A stretch of 64,000 bases of DNA from Tubiluchus corallicola (Eukaryota; Priapulida; Priapulimorpha; Priapulimorphida; Tubiluchidae): contig JAQGDQ010000342.1 of NCBI GenBank assembly GCA_030141605.1, positions 77,501 to 141,500 on the forward strand, read 5' to 3'. This document shows, one piece after another, positions 12,192-27,200 of the stretch (positions are counted from its first letter, which is position 1; each line of letters begins with the position of its first letter). The notes beneath the pieces are model-generated. The model saw only the letters and a list, made by a program, of their open reading frames with translations, did no database searches and was not told where the DNA came from. A program made the position numbers and the translations under genes.

Positions 12192-12925
12192 GTTAAGCCT
12201 TATAATCTAGCAATAGTTTCCGTTGTTTCGTCTAATCGACTTTTTTCAGCATAGACTTGTCTATGAAAACTTATTTTTTAGGAATCTTAATTTTGTCATG
12301 GTTTCCGATTGATTTTATTTTTTTATTTTATTTTTAACACTTTTAACTCACCCTTGTAGCTACCCCCATTATTCTGACTATTATTGTAGCTTTAATTTTG
12401 GCAGCTGTTGTGCAATTAATGAACCATTAATATACTTCTTACACTTAGAGTTTGTGAATGAATTCATGTGACCAAATTTATGTCAGCGTTGTATTTCAGC
12501 ATAACGTGATTAATTTCATAGTTTATTTGGACCTGTAGGACTTGCTTAGCCAATCTTTCATTGTTGGAATTCATTAGCAGGTGGTAATACATTTATTTGT
12601 AATCTGACCTACATACCATAGGCCATGTTCTTGTTTCGGACAATTAACATACCCCAATATGTTGGCATAAAGTTTTTGATAATGCTTTTCTTTGTATACC
12701 TTCCAATTCATCCAGTTCAGTTTTGATGAGATTGATCCAAGTCTCTCCGTTATTCATTACAGATGGCACTATTGTAGTTTCATATAACATTAACCCGCAC
12801 AGCAGTAACAGTAATGCATGCTTTTCTTGCGGCAGTACGACAATATTCGGAAACCTCCTAAATAGCTTGTTGCTCCGTTTCTGCTTTTCCGACAGACGCG
12901 CTCAAAATATTAATTAGCGTAAAAC

Positions 12926-15900
12926 ATGGCGTCAGCGTTGCATTGGATTCCAGATTCTCTTTATAATACTTCTATAAATAGGGTAGTTAATCATTATTCC
13001 AGTGCCAGAAGAGAACTTAGAACATTCCCGGAGAATGTACAGTTTGATGTGTATTATAAGGTAAGGGTGTCAATTTCTTTTGTTTATTATTATTCTTTAT
13101 TGGCTAAGTTTACTTTTTGGTTTCACCATAATTTGTGTAATTTGATGTACCAACTAAAACAAAATAGTATAAAATCAAGTAGTTAGCAAATTCATCATCC
13201 GATTTCACATTTTATAATGCTGTTTGTTTCGTTCTTTTCATTGCTTCGACAGTGTCTAGTATCTGAGAACGATGTACATGTATAAGCAGTAATTTTCGTA
13301 CTTCCCCGGGTACATGTATACTTTTTAATTTTATGGATTTTTATAATACACCATTCTGAGTGCAGCTTTCTTTATAAGTGCACTTACGAAGCCATCAACT
13401 ATAGATTTATTAATATTAATTATAATAATTATTATAATTTTTTCATGAGTTTATTTATATAAAATTTTATAAAAATATTAATAATACTAATAGAATCACT
13501 AGTTAGAACTTTCAGTTTACCTGCTTCTATCTACCTGTCGCCAGCATTTCTCGGAAGTTGATAGTTGGCAAAGGGGATAGGATATGGATCCACATCAAAG
13601 CATTGGTTTTGGGGTCAGTTGGTGCCAATTTGAATTTTTTGCAATTTTTAAAGAATCTCGTATAAAGATAACATTCTGTAATTTGCCTGCTGAAGTTAAG
13701 GCGAGTGATAAACGCTAATGACAGCCAAACGATTAGGCGAATTATCAAGTGCTGTATCAGGCAACAACAATCAATAACACATTTTTTTAATTTTAATCCA
13801 CATACATTGTAACCTGCCCACATTTAAAGTTAGATGTTAAAAATTAACCTTCGAGTTCTGTCTTTCGCAGTGTACCGAGGTTACAAAAATAGATTCCATC
13901 TCTCCCAGCATAGGGCCTTTCTTCTCTCTGTACCTGGATATCTTGAAATAATTATGTGTTCGCTATATGGTTGAGGGTGTGTGTTTCTCAGAAATAAGTA
14001 TTACTGAGGGAAGGTAAAAATTATGTATGCTTGCAGTGACTAAAAGTATTTGCTGCATTTTTTACTAGACTCAAAGGACAAAAAACACTATTCATAATGC
14101 TTAAAAATATCTTGAAATTTTTGTATCACATTCTGTCTTATTGCATAAAGAGCTTCAGTGAGCAACAACGCTGTATAAAACTTACAATTTTAAACTGGAT
14201 GATCATTAGGTGCAGCCATTTTAACGGTAAGTCATTTGAAACAAGTTTAAATAACATTGCGTAAAGTTCGGAAAAATAACCAGCGCATTCGTAATGCACG
14301 CCTCATGAAATAAGCAAAAGTATGATTTACTTTATCTTGTCAATAAGATCAGTAATATATGTTTTGGTGAGTCAGTGAGTGCACACTGGGATAGTGAAGG
14401 TGGCATGAATATTTTAAATTTATTCACTCTATATATTTAAATTATTAATTTAAATTAATAACTGTAATTCCAGTTACACGAATCTTTCAAACAGGTAAGT
14501 GCAATGCTAAGTAATATTTTAGGATATACAAAATTTCCTTTTAGTGCCTTGAATACGAAGGTTTGCAGTGAATTGGTAAAATATCTAAACACTAAATTAC
14601 TAGTGTTTTAGTATGGGACATAGAAATGTACAAGTTTTACCAAGTTTTTGCTCTATAATCTGTAAATAGGTGTGCCAATTGATGTAATTTTTCCACACTT
14701 CAGTATGCGTGTAGTTGTGTATTGTGCTGTCATGCATTTGTGATAAATCATTGAATATTGGTATTGAAAGGCTACAAATGCAAATTTTATAATAAAATAA
14801 TAGTAAATTTGTCAGTTGTTTTTAAATAACTAGTTTCTGAGAGAATTGTAGACACGTGGCTTAATCTCAGAGCTCTGGTTTTTAAATACAGTATTATATT
14901 CAAAAACATTGTAGGCCTACTGCTTAATCTCCATTTATATAGGTTTTACATGTCAAATGTAGACCTGCGTTAACTCAAATGTAGATTTAGGTAATTCAAA
15001 TGTGTCTTGGTAACTCAAATGTAGATTTAGGTAATTCAAATGTGTCTTGGTAACTCAAATGTAGACTTAGGTAGTTCAAATGTGTTAACAATGGTTTTCA
15101 ACAAATCTTGAGCGCTTTTGGTAAGTCATTTGAAATTCTTTTGTCTACATTTGACTTACCTAAGTCACATTTGAGTTACCAAAACACATTCGATATTCCT
15201 GTGTCTACATTTGACTTACCTAAGTCACATTTGAGTTACCAAAACACATTCGATATTCCTATGTCTACATTTGGCTTACCTAAGTCACATTTGAACTTTC
15301 CTGTGTCGACATTTGACGTGTAAAACCTATACATGATTTCATTGAACTCATGCATTTTGTTGTGATGTTGTGTAGGGTTTAAATGTTTTTGGCTTTTTTA
15401 CCTTTAGTGTTGACTAAGCAAGTCAGCAGTGTCATATTTGACTTTCGTTATATTTACTCAGAATATTGGCAGTATAAACATGCCATCGTGTTCACCGATA
15501 GTGTGAAGTCAGTAACCGGTTTAGTGTTTGGGCACCTCCGAAGTATAGTGTAAGATAATGAGTGAAATGATATGTATGTGCTACGTCATGATTTACTTCA
15601 GTTTTAATTACAAAATAATAAGCTATTATATAAAATTTGTTGCTACTTGTCTTTGGTGACAAGTAGCGTAATGAAACTTAGCAAAATCTTACAGAATTGT
15701 AATATCTGAAAATTTTGATTTACTAATGTTGCTAAAATAGTTTTCCAAGTTCAATTTAAAGCACAAAACGTACTAACGTAAAGCAAAAAACTGGTTTTGA
15801 AATTTTGTATCACCTACATTCTCTCTTATTGTGCACAGAGCTTGCATTAACAGTAACGCTGTTTATGTAGTGTCCTGAAAAACTCCCGCGCTGGCTGTTA

Positions 15901-18191
15901 GGAGCAGCCATTTTGACGCTAGATTGTTTTAAACAAGTTTGTATAACATTACGTAAAGTTGGAGTGTTAGAGTCAGAGCATATGTAGTGCGCTCTTCACT
16001 AACTAAGCAAAAGTTTAAATGACTTTATATTGTCATATATATCAATATTGTGTTTTCTGGTGAACAATTGGTGCTCACTGGGATGCAATACTGTTTTAAG
16101 AGGTGGAGCGAATGTTTTAAGTTAAGAAATTTGTTTTCTAATTGCATAACTCTTTCAAACCTTTAAGCACAATGCTAAATAATATAATTTTATATGGAAA
16201 GCTTTTGAGACATGCTTTAAAATTTCCTTTTCTTCCCTTTTAGCTTTGGCAATTACTGTATCTTGTTCAACTTAAACAGGTATTGCTTTTTGACGACGTT
16301 ATTAAATTGTCTGTGGCATATATGCTTGTCAGTTTTAATAAGTAGCTCAGGCATCAGTTTGGATGCCTAGGGGGGGTTGTGTAAGATTTCATTCTCTCAA
16401 CCTAGAAGTTGCGAATTGCATTTAACAAAAACCAGGTTTACAATTTTACTATTTAATAATCAATTATTAGAGGATGTTCTGTTGCATCTGAAGTGCCATC
16501 AAGTTAAAGTGGAGTATAGCATATGTGATAATTAGATGTTTTACTATTCCGTAGAACTCTGCCAAGCTACTAAATAAGTACGATTCAGTGCTAGCATGGT
16601 GACTGTTGTTCATAGAGTCAGATTATCCTACAGGCTAGTATAGGCTGCAGCCTAGCGCCCTTCAAGCTTTGGCAACATTTGATAAAAAAATCTGTTTTTT
16701 TTTCACTACGGTTGAATAGAAATTGGTGCTCATTTGGTTTGTAATATAAATATTAAAATAGTGGTACTTTTAAAATGTAAAGAATATTTTATATTGGCAA
16801 CAAAACATAGCTAATTTAGTTTGTTTGAATAATTTGCGAATAAGTCAAGTTCAAGCTATGTAAAGGTCGCTAAAATGTATCATGAGTAAAGAATATTCAA
16901 GACAGGTGTGGGCCAGTTAGAGGGTGGCTGAGAGGGTCCAGAATTTCATTAGCCCAGTGGCCCCAAAAGGTCATAATCTGACCATGGTTGTACATGTAGT
17001 ACACTTGCTGTACTTCATTAAATCTCTTACATATGAAAGGGAAACAAGACAGTATCTCGGACCGTACCATCTTAATTTTCTCATTACAATCATTACAAAC
17101 AAAGTTGGTCTACATTATTTTCACCTTGAGACTCTAAACTTCTACTGCGGTGATTAGTTTGTGCCTCTGGCATGGTATGTAACCAGTACTCTAGGAGAGA
17201 AAGTCGGTTTGTCATATGTTGCTAATTTGGCTTATGGCATTATTCCGCATACAGACTAATGAGCTTTCTGTCGACAAGTTATATGCAAACTATCCAACAG
17301 TTGTTGCAAGTTGATTTCCTGCAAGTTACTGTCTACACTTCTCGCAGTCAATAGCAAAGTGAGTGTCAGCTCGCGCTTATTGTCGGAGAATAACTTGTAG
17401 CAAGTCTTGCTGTCTTAATCTAAACATGCTTGCGAGTTAGTTGGCCAAAAAACTCGCTAGTCTGAACACGCCTTTAGTTCGTGATTGCTAGAACTGATCA
17501 TTCTTCTTCTTCTTCCCAGCTTTTCCCTATGCGGGGTCGCCGTTTTGAATGAGTCTTCTCCACGCATTCCTGTGGTTGACCATCTCTTCATTTATGTCTT
17601 CCCTTCCCACATGATCTTCACCGACTCTTCTTTTCAGGTGTCCATACCATCGCCAATCTTGCGAGGCTTCCACTACTTTTACTGTTCCTCTGATATTATT
17701 ATTTCTAATATTATCTCTTCTTGTTATTCCCACCATCCATCTCAACATCCTCATCTCCACCACACCCATTTTCTTCTCTTCGGTCTTCTTTAGAGAAGCT
17801 GCTTCCAGCCCATAGATTAAAGCGGGTCTGACCACTTCTTTGCGGACTTTACCTTTAAGTCTCACCGACTTATTCATAGAAGGTTTTGGCACAGTTTTTA
17901 CAGGCGGATGCCCTTCCTGACCCTAACCCTCCCTATTTATCCTGGGCTTGGGACCGGCACTGATTTGGGCTGGCTTGCCCCCCCCCAGTGGCTAGGTTAG
18001 AACTGATCATTCTTATCGCTCCAAAAAATCAACCAACTCGTCGAGTGTGTTCCGACTATAAATGCATGACTCCGTAGCCCCCACAATCCTCTTAGAGCAA
18101 TGTCAAGTGGTATGTTCTGAATGAGAGAGCGAGAGAGAGAGAGAGAGAGAAATAGGGGGGCAGATATATATATATATATATATCTGCCCCC

Positions 18192-18255
<64 letters not shown>

Positions 18256-21200
18256 TAGTGGTTTGCCTGTTGAGTGTCTATTTTCTGATATCAGGATTTC
18301 ACTTATACTTGGGATACTTGTTTTTTTATACTTCCTATTTATCTTACACCAAGCTTTAAACTTTACCTGTATTTTCCAAGGTTTGAGACCCCTGAAATCC
18401 ATTTCGTAGAATCAGCCACGAAAGGCTAAAGCCATTGCCATCTTTTAAAAGTAGTTCAAGAACAATATTGTTGCCAAACTTTTTAATTCATAGACAGAGC
18501 TCTTTAGTGTTTTAGTAATGCTTTTGTTTCTTGATATACATCAATTACAATTACTGTAGCAAATAATCGTCCCGTTTCTTCTACATATCACTATGTGTGG
18601 CCTTCATTTTGATGTCGGTGATTTTTGCCCAGCCATTTTGTCGTTTGAAAAGGATTATTTATAAAATACGTGATAAAAATTGCTAATGTGAAGTCCTGCT
18701 ACTATTACAAGGAAAAACTTTCGTAGGTGTGTAAACTGTCTCATTCAGGTATTTAGCTGCCTCGGGGGTAGTGAGATTAACCTACATAAAGCATCGATGG
18801 TTTGATTTTAGTGAAAGTGACTGCATTGATAATGTCTGCAGGCAAAACTGGGTCTACCTTGTTTATGCATCATCATGGTGGGAATCATTATGCCAGCAAG
18901 CGTGAACTTTTATTCTCAAGCACTTCAACTTCATTACCATGTCAGACTTTTAGTTCTCCCACCAAAATTCAGTTAATGATTGTTAATAATTATTAATGTT
19001 TTAAGCAATTTATGCTTTCATCCGTTAATGGTTAATCAATAAATTAATGGGCTGGCAGTTTTGTCATGGCATGCGTTGCTGAACAAGGGTCTGTTGTTGT
19101 GCAGAATTAAGAAATTTAGGTCATAGCTACTGCATTGCAAATCATATATAGGAACAGTACTTGTCAGCAACAAAATTAATTGTGTATGGTGCATTATTTT
19201 CTGACATGTGATGTTATATAAATTAGCTAAAGGCCAATACTCCATCTCCATAAGTTTATCCATCATTAACGTTGCCATTTTCGTTACAGCGTAACTTATT
19301 TTTTGTAATATCATAACAATTTCTTCATAACATTTTCTTTGTAATAAATTATTCGTTGCAAATTTTTTTAATACTAGTGGTGTAGGGCAGAATTTAATAA
19401 ATCTGGAACAGATTTGTAATTTCCCTTTAAACGTAAAATGTGCGCTGGTCAGGACGTTTCCTGTGTCTTAAAATATTGTTTTGAAATTGTTTTTAATTGG
19501 TTAAACTTACACATAGAGGCTAAGTAAGCATTGTATGGCTGTATAGGTTTATTTGTACATGTAGTGCTGCAACCAGGTTAAAAAGTGAAAGTTGTTGTGT
19601 CGGTTGAACTACTTTTGCAGCCAATTATCAGTAATTTCAATTCACCATTTCGAAATCGGTTAAATTTTGGGATTTAGAGCTGGGATTTTAGTGTTGGGAT
19701 TTGGATTAATACCATGCTTCTCTAGAAACAGGCTTTGTTTCTTTTTTTTCCAAGTAAATTTTCTGTAATATTGTGAATTGCAGTTAGACTCCCCGACACT
19801 CCAATTTCAACGTGCTATAATTATTTTTGTTGGTTCACTGACCTGAGTAATAACATAGCATCCTATCTGGTAACATAGTCATTAAAGTGATATATTTACA
19901 ACAGTGGTAAGATATATATAATGAAACTTTCTAAAATTTTTAAATAGCACTGTTAAAATTAACAAATTTGGCCTATAGTTCTGACGGTGTAACTAGTGAC
20001 ATCTTGTGGCCATGCAGTGATTTAAAGTCGTGACTGGAAATATGCAGAGGAGTTATACAATTGCTATTTTTCAAATTTTTAGGCCTGAATTGTTTAAACT
20101 CATGCATGTATTGTTTCTTATTTCAAGTTTCAAGATAGTAGTATCAAAAGTTCACATGTTTAGATGTTTTTTCACACTCTAGCCACCTAAACCATACAGT
20201 ATAACCTATACTTAGCTCCAGCTGCCATGTAATTATGGATCCCAGTGTACTTACACATTGAGGCTAAGTAAGTACTGTATTGCTGTATAGGTTTATTTGT
20301 GCATGGAGTGCTGCAACCAGGTTAAAAAGTGAAAGTTGTTGCCGGTTGAACTACTTTTGCAGCCAATTATCAGTAACCGAATTCACTAAGCAGGGTGGGA
20401 GCATAGTACTGGGTTGCATGCCTTTTCTCATCCAAAAATTGTTTTCATATACAACATAATTTTCATTTCTTTATACTAAAAAGCCTAAGATGAACAGACT
20501 AAAACAGATTTGTACCACAGGCTTGTACACACACTAAAATTACAATGTATGTGTAGAATTAATAATTAGGCATTGGACAAATTTGAAATTTTACATTGGT
20601 AAAATGCATTATACTCTGTAAGCTAGTAGTTTCCTAACTTATTGATAATTGTCAATGCCAGAATATTTTGGTCTCTTCAATATATCTCTACACGAATTGA
20701 AATATGAGAACATTTTGATCATGGCTTAGCTGCGGATTACCAGATAGGAGGGTTCATATTTTATCCTGTATTGAAATTATTAAAATCAGCAGTTACAGGG
20801 ATGAGAGTTTTCCGCGTATACGCGGAATTCCAAGTTTTTGGAAGACCAGTAGCGCCATTTTTGTAAATCGCGTAAATTCGTTGAGAAAATTTTTACGGAC
20901 CCAGTGCATTATTTCACAAGCTGACCGCTAGTTGGCAGGCCGTCACTTTGTTTACATCACATACATCAGTGTAAACACGTGTATATCTCTATGTATAAAA
21001 ATATAGAATCAATTGTGCAGAGTTATTTGAGTCAATTGCAGACAGTTTTTATATACTTTTGCATAGGAGTGGCCAGTACTTAGGCGTTTTTGAGACAATT
21101 AGGTATCATGTATCCTTGATAGTTGGGTATTTTAAATTATGCATGAAACAAGGTAATTGATATTTTAAGTCCACTTAGAGGCTTTCTATGGTCACAAAAT

Positions 21201-24200
21201 TGCAATTTGTTGCTGGGTCCACTTGAACTCCATTGGAGGCCTAGGTGGCCCTAAAACCCCCAGCCTGTTTCAGAGTTTTTTTACAATTTGTCATTCTCAT
21301 CCCTGCAGTTATAGTGCTAGACATAAATAAATCATAGAGTTTGCATCTGCTTGCAATATACAAAAGCCAGTCGAGCAGATAATGGTGAATATTTTTAGTT
21401 TGACATCCACGCAAATAATTTTTGTTAACAATATTTCCATTAGTTTCCTTACAACCATGTTTCTCTAGATAATCATTAAGTTGTGAAATTATTTCAAAGA
21501 GTGCCGTTTGTCATTTTCTTCTTGAATGTATTCGATATTAATACATTCGATTTAATATTTTTCATTGTACATATGTTGTAGGCTATGTCTATGTATTTTT
21601 GATATGTTAATAGTAATCTATAATATTATATAGCCGTTGTATTGTGAGCCCTTTATACATTACATGAAATTACTACCATCATCAAAATACTTCATAAGGA
21701 AACCAGTATTAGTACGAAACCACGAAAGCAAAACCGCTACTTCCTCGGAAAAATGTACACTGCAGAACACCCTACATATGATGGTGTTACATATGGCAAG
21801 AAAAGTTTCTCCTATTGTGGAGCCACATTGTGGAATGAATTACCAAACTGTCTCCGAATGGCCGAAAATCTTGGGGAATTTAAACGTCTAATTAACTCAT
21901 GGACTGGTGCATCATGTAAATGTGCCATTTGTAAATTCAGCGAACTTCCCAATTTTGTTAAGTCGTAATTAAATGCTGAATGTGTTGGCAGGAAAAATTT
22001 TTATTGACCTAGATAGCTTTTTGTGTAAATTTTAGAAAATGTTACTGTCTTCATGTAGTTATAAATTTTTCTTGTACCAATACCTCTGGTGGCATCCAAA
22101 AGATTTTAAGAAGTACATATTATTACCATGTTATCGCTCATATACATTATGTTTGATATCGGTTTACGAGCTTTAAGCTCATGTTTTACAAATATGTACT
22201 GGTTTATATCATACCGCTGAAAATAAATATTATCTTATCTTATGTTATTAGTACTATGCTTGACATGCATTAAAACTTTCAAACCTGATAGCTTAATTTA
22301 TTTAAATTTTTGTCGTTTTTTTCCAGCTCTATACTCAAGGTCACTTGTGCCAACTCGGGATGGAATTCTCGGAGCTGGACGTATTCGCCAAAGTTCTCAA
22401 GGTCACAGACAAAAGGTACTGACCGACTCACTTGCGTACAAATTTCGCGTAGAAGCAGTACCCCGACGGCTTAACGTCACTTTGAATTGCATTTAAATGG
22501 GGCCAAGTGCTGAATAATGCATATTGCTTATGGCAATTTAGGTGTCTGAAGTAAACAGTAGACTACACGACTGTAACTTCTGTTGTTTAGCTCTTGTTGG
22601 TGAGAATTTAAGGGTTGCATAGTTAAAGTGAAAACAGTATAGAAAATGGAAGGCTAATAATCATTTTTAATGTAGGAACAGCATTCTCTTAGTCTATTTT
22701 TTATCAGTCGTCCTGTGCAGTACGAATCTAGCTCCTCAGCATGTTGCATAATGCCTAATTTGTCTAGAAACTTAAAGCATAAGAAAACCCTTTACACGAA
22801 GCTAAAAAATAGTATTAAAATTTTTTATCGCCTACATACTGTCTTTTTGCACACCGAGGTTGTATTAGCGGTACTGTACATATTTTTTAAATTTGAAAAT
22901 CTACACTCCCGTGATGACCATTGGGCTAAGCCTTTTTGACGGTAGGTCGTTAGAAACAAGGTTAAAAAATAATTAAAATATTTGTAACACACAGTTCACT
23001 AACGAAGCAAAGGTATAAATTGGTGTGGTTTAACTTGTCAGTAAGATCAGTAATATATATTTTTTGGTGAGTCAGTGACGTTTTTGGTGCACACTCGAAT
23101 AGTATGGGATTGTGAAACAGTGACGTTTTTGGTGCACACTCGAATAGTATGGGATTGTGAAACAGTGACGTTTTTGGTGCACACTCGAATAGTATGGGAT
23201 TGTGAAACAGTGACGTTTTTGGTGCACACTCGAATAGTATGGGATTGTGAAACAGTGACGTTTTTGGTGCACACTCGAATAGTATGGGATTGTGAAACAG
23301 TGACGTTTTTGGTGCACACTCGAATAGTATGGGATTGTGAAACAGTGACGTTTTTGGTGCACACTCGAATAGTATGGGATTGTGAAACAATGACGTTTTT
23401 GGTGCACACTCGAATAGTATGGGATTGTGAAACAATGACGTTTTTGGTGCACACTCGAATAGTATGGGATAGTGAAACAATGACATTTTACCAGCTGAAT
23501 GCAAATATTCTAAATTACTAAGCATTTTCTTTTCCAGTTACATAAGTCTTTCAAGCAAGCAAGCATAATACTGAGTAAAAATACTTTGCATGGAAAGTTT
23601 TTTGAGATATACTTTAAAATTTCGTTTTTTTCCGCGTTAAAATAGCAGCCGTGCACTCTAGTCGGTGTTAGCCAGCGATATGCGATATCCAGGATCTGTA
23701 GCGGATAGCCCTATAGGCTGAAGCCTAAGGCCCTGGATCAAAAGGGGCCCGGCAAAATAAAACGAAAAAAACGAAATAAAAGAAATTAGTAAGAAACTAA
23801 AGTTACTTTCAGAGTTTCTGATTGGCTTATTTTAGTTGACATCTAACCCAGAAACTCATCAAGCTGTAATCGTGTTTATATAGTCCTAGTCCACAACTCA
23901 AGGATCAAGAAGATATAATTTTTATCACAATCGGTGGGCAAAAACTCACAAAATTAAACAAACTTACAAACGACGAGAGCTCCACAAAAACACGTCAGCT
24001 CAGCAGTGTAGCAACATTTAAAAGGCCCGTTCCAAGCTCAAGCCTAAGGCCCATAAAATCATAATCCGCCGCTGTCCAGGATAGATCCAGAATAGCAACT
24101 GGATCTAGAACATTACATTTGGCACCTCGCACAATTACAGTAACTAAGGCAGCGTATGAGCACTAGTCACTGGATCTTGCTTAATCATCTTGTTTTTCCA

Positions 24201-27200
24201 AGCTTAGTATTAATGCTGCATTATCAAATATCATTTTATTTCTCTGGCGAAAGTTGATCGAGATATGACGGGAATTACTACAAGAATAACTCAGTAGGCG
24301 TATAGCAGGCTACCTATCCTAGAGCTTTGTCCTAGATGAATAACTATAGTTATAGCTTTGTATATAGGTTTTACACGTCAAATGTAGACACAGGAAAGTT
24401 CAAATGTGACTTAGGTAAGTCAAATGTAGACACAGGAATTTCGAATGTGTTTTGGTAACTCAAATGTGACTTAGGTAAGTCAAATGTAGATGCATTACTT
24501 TGAATAAATCGGTAATTAACTTATTTAAGTGCAAATTAGAAAAAGATAAAGCAAAGATAGTCATCACCTCTTTCATAACTTTGAAAAATGCGTTGCTTAT
24601 CCTCAAACTGAATTTTTTGATAAACCATAACGTCGGTAGAAAAGAATAAATTGGTTCCCACTTCCCAATGAACAGTGAATCACTAATTAGTTTTTTAAGT
24701 AATGCATTAGCACTGCATTAATGAATTAGTTTCTCTCAAGAAAAATTGTTTATTTTAAGAATGTATTGTTTTCTGTAACAGTTCCAATGGTATGTAAAGT
24801 TTACAGAATATTAGTGAACTATTAGTAGCCCTATAAAGTTATTATTTAAGCAGCAATTATTAAATTAAGGTTAAAGAAGATTAAATTTAACATCCTTAAG
24901 GTTTACCACCTATCCACATTTGAGTTACCAATGTCACATTTGACTTGACATGTGTCTACATTTGACTTACCAAAAACGCTTAAGATTTGTTGAAAACCAT
25001 TGTTAACACATTTGAACTACCTAAGTCTACATTTGAGTTACCAAGACACATTTGAATTACCTAAATCTACATTTGAGTTAACGCAGGTCTACATTTGACA
25101 TGTAAAACCTATAGTAGAGTAATATTATATTATATAAATAATATTAATTTAATATATTACTATATTTATTAATGAAATTAATATAATCCCATGTATACCG
25201 TGTTCATCGTATCGTATTTTGCTATACTGAATTGTTGTTTGGTGTTTTCGTAATAAATATAAAAATAACAACTAGCTTGCAAGGCTTATGAGTTGTTAAG
25301 TCTTAAAGTTACAGAGAATAAATAAAAATAATAATAACTGTATGAAAACTATGCTATAGCAAAATCTTAAAACAATTATTACCCACTGTGGGCAATAAGT
25401 TGAAGAAAAGAGGTAGACGATAAAGTGAAACATTCGGGATTCCTAAGTTCGTGGGGTGTCACATTTTAGGAAAAATTTTTATTCTACCTGGAAAATGTGT
25501 GTACTTTCATAATAAACGGTTTACAGTGCATTAGTTTTGTAAATATATTTAGCGAGCTGCAAGTTTGTGTGCTGATCTGTGAATGTCTATTATTTAAACT
25601 CTGAGAATTTCATGTTTGCGTTTGCTAAATAACTGTACGCAAAAACTTTTTGGGGGCCTGTTTTTTGTCTATTTTATGTTGTAGATTTAGAATTCTAATG
25701 TCATAGATTTAACTCTTAAAAAGAGGGAGTTTTAAAGTATATCTGTTGTGGAGATCGCTGGCGTCAAGCAGAATTGCACAGAACACCGTAGAATGTTCCG
25801 CCGTCGATGACCGCCTTAGCGTCTGGATTGTTCTCGAACATTTGTTCGAGAAGTTTCTCCAGCGTGCTATATAAGCCGAAGCAGGCTGCCGACACGGGAT
25901 CGCACACAGATCTAACACGGACTTATGCTTACGCTTTTATAATTATATAAACGTTTTCCAGATTTCCACGTTTATTGTGATCATTTCAAAGTTCCTTCAT
26001 CTTGGTGTTCTAGAGAATTCTCGTTCAATAAAGCAATAACATTTGACGGCGTGTTTTCTGGTTTTCTCTACGAGCCTTCCGAGAGAAACAAAACACAAAA
26101 ATATCCCAAAATCTTTCCACACCAAGTTAGTATTACGTTCACCTGTTGGAAAGACTCGTGTAGTTGGAAAAGCAGATTTTTAATAATTTAGAATGTTTGT
26201 GCCAACTGGTAAAATGGCACTGCATTACCATCCCAGTGTGTGCCCCTTAATCACCAAAAAACAAATTATTAATTTTCTCGGCAATATAGAGTAATTTATA
26301 CTTTTGCATAGTTAATGAATAGTGTGCTACATGTACTGTGATTATTTTTTCAAATTTTACACAATGTAAAGTCGTTATATATAGCCAATCTAAACTTGTC
26401 TGAAATGACTTACCGTTAAAATTGTTGCACCTGTTTGTTGCATTCGTGACTTGTTCAGTTGTTGTTTTAATTTTTAGTTGCATTATTTGCTTGCTTTTTT
26501 CCCATTGGTATAATTATAATATAACTGCTTTGCATTTTGTTTATTTGCTACACTTGAGACCTAACCACGTATTATTCACTTAACCATGTAGTCTGCAGTG
26601 CTTTATAATATTCCTAAGTTATATAGGGGTGGCTGACTCGATCACCTCCTGGTCTTTTGCCACCCCATATCTACATACTTTACACAAATTGTTGTATTTG
26701 CGCTATAAATATTATATTAGACATGAATAAAACCTTTGAATTGAATTGAATTGTCAGCCATCACAAGAATGTAACTCTTGTTCGTAGTTCATAGTTTAAA
26801 TTTTCAAGTTTTATACAATATTACTGTTAATGCACGTACATGAAATACGATGGCATTTAAATAATACAAAATTTCAAGACGAATTTTTTAAGTTTTATTT
26901 ATGAAAGGTATTTTCTTGTCCTCTAACAATAACTAAAATTAATCCTTGGCAACTTCAGTGCACTTTACTCATTCGGTACCTGCTGTAGCCTTTCCTTGTA
27001 GTTCCACATAGTTGATCGGCACATTTGGAAAACAAACAGAAACTTATGCGCAGTCTTCCAAAGATCAAAAAACAACCTTGATGATATAAGGACATTTGCG
27101 TGCGATGGCGGGCACCTTTTCTTTTTTGATAAGAGATTATGAGTCATCTGTACACGGGTGTAAGACACCACGAACACGCATGCCGATTAAAAATGACATT

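Noticed and set aside
17527-17892. 121-residue minus-strand frame as a host gene
   Set aside because: RTE-type reverse-transcriptase C terminus inside an insertion with a 17-bp target duplication.
22962-23525. Long repetitive open frames on both strands
   Set aside because: They are translations of a 45-bp tandem repeat whose length is a multiple of three; four overlapping frames stay open and none has a start or homology independent of the array.
25709-25918. 69-residue minus-strand frame as a gene
   Set aside because: It lies within an LTR-like sequence and has no recognisable family.
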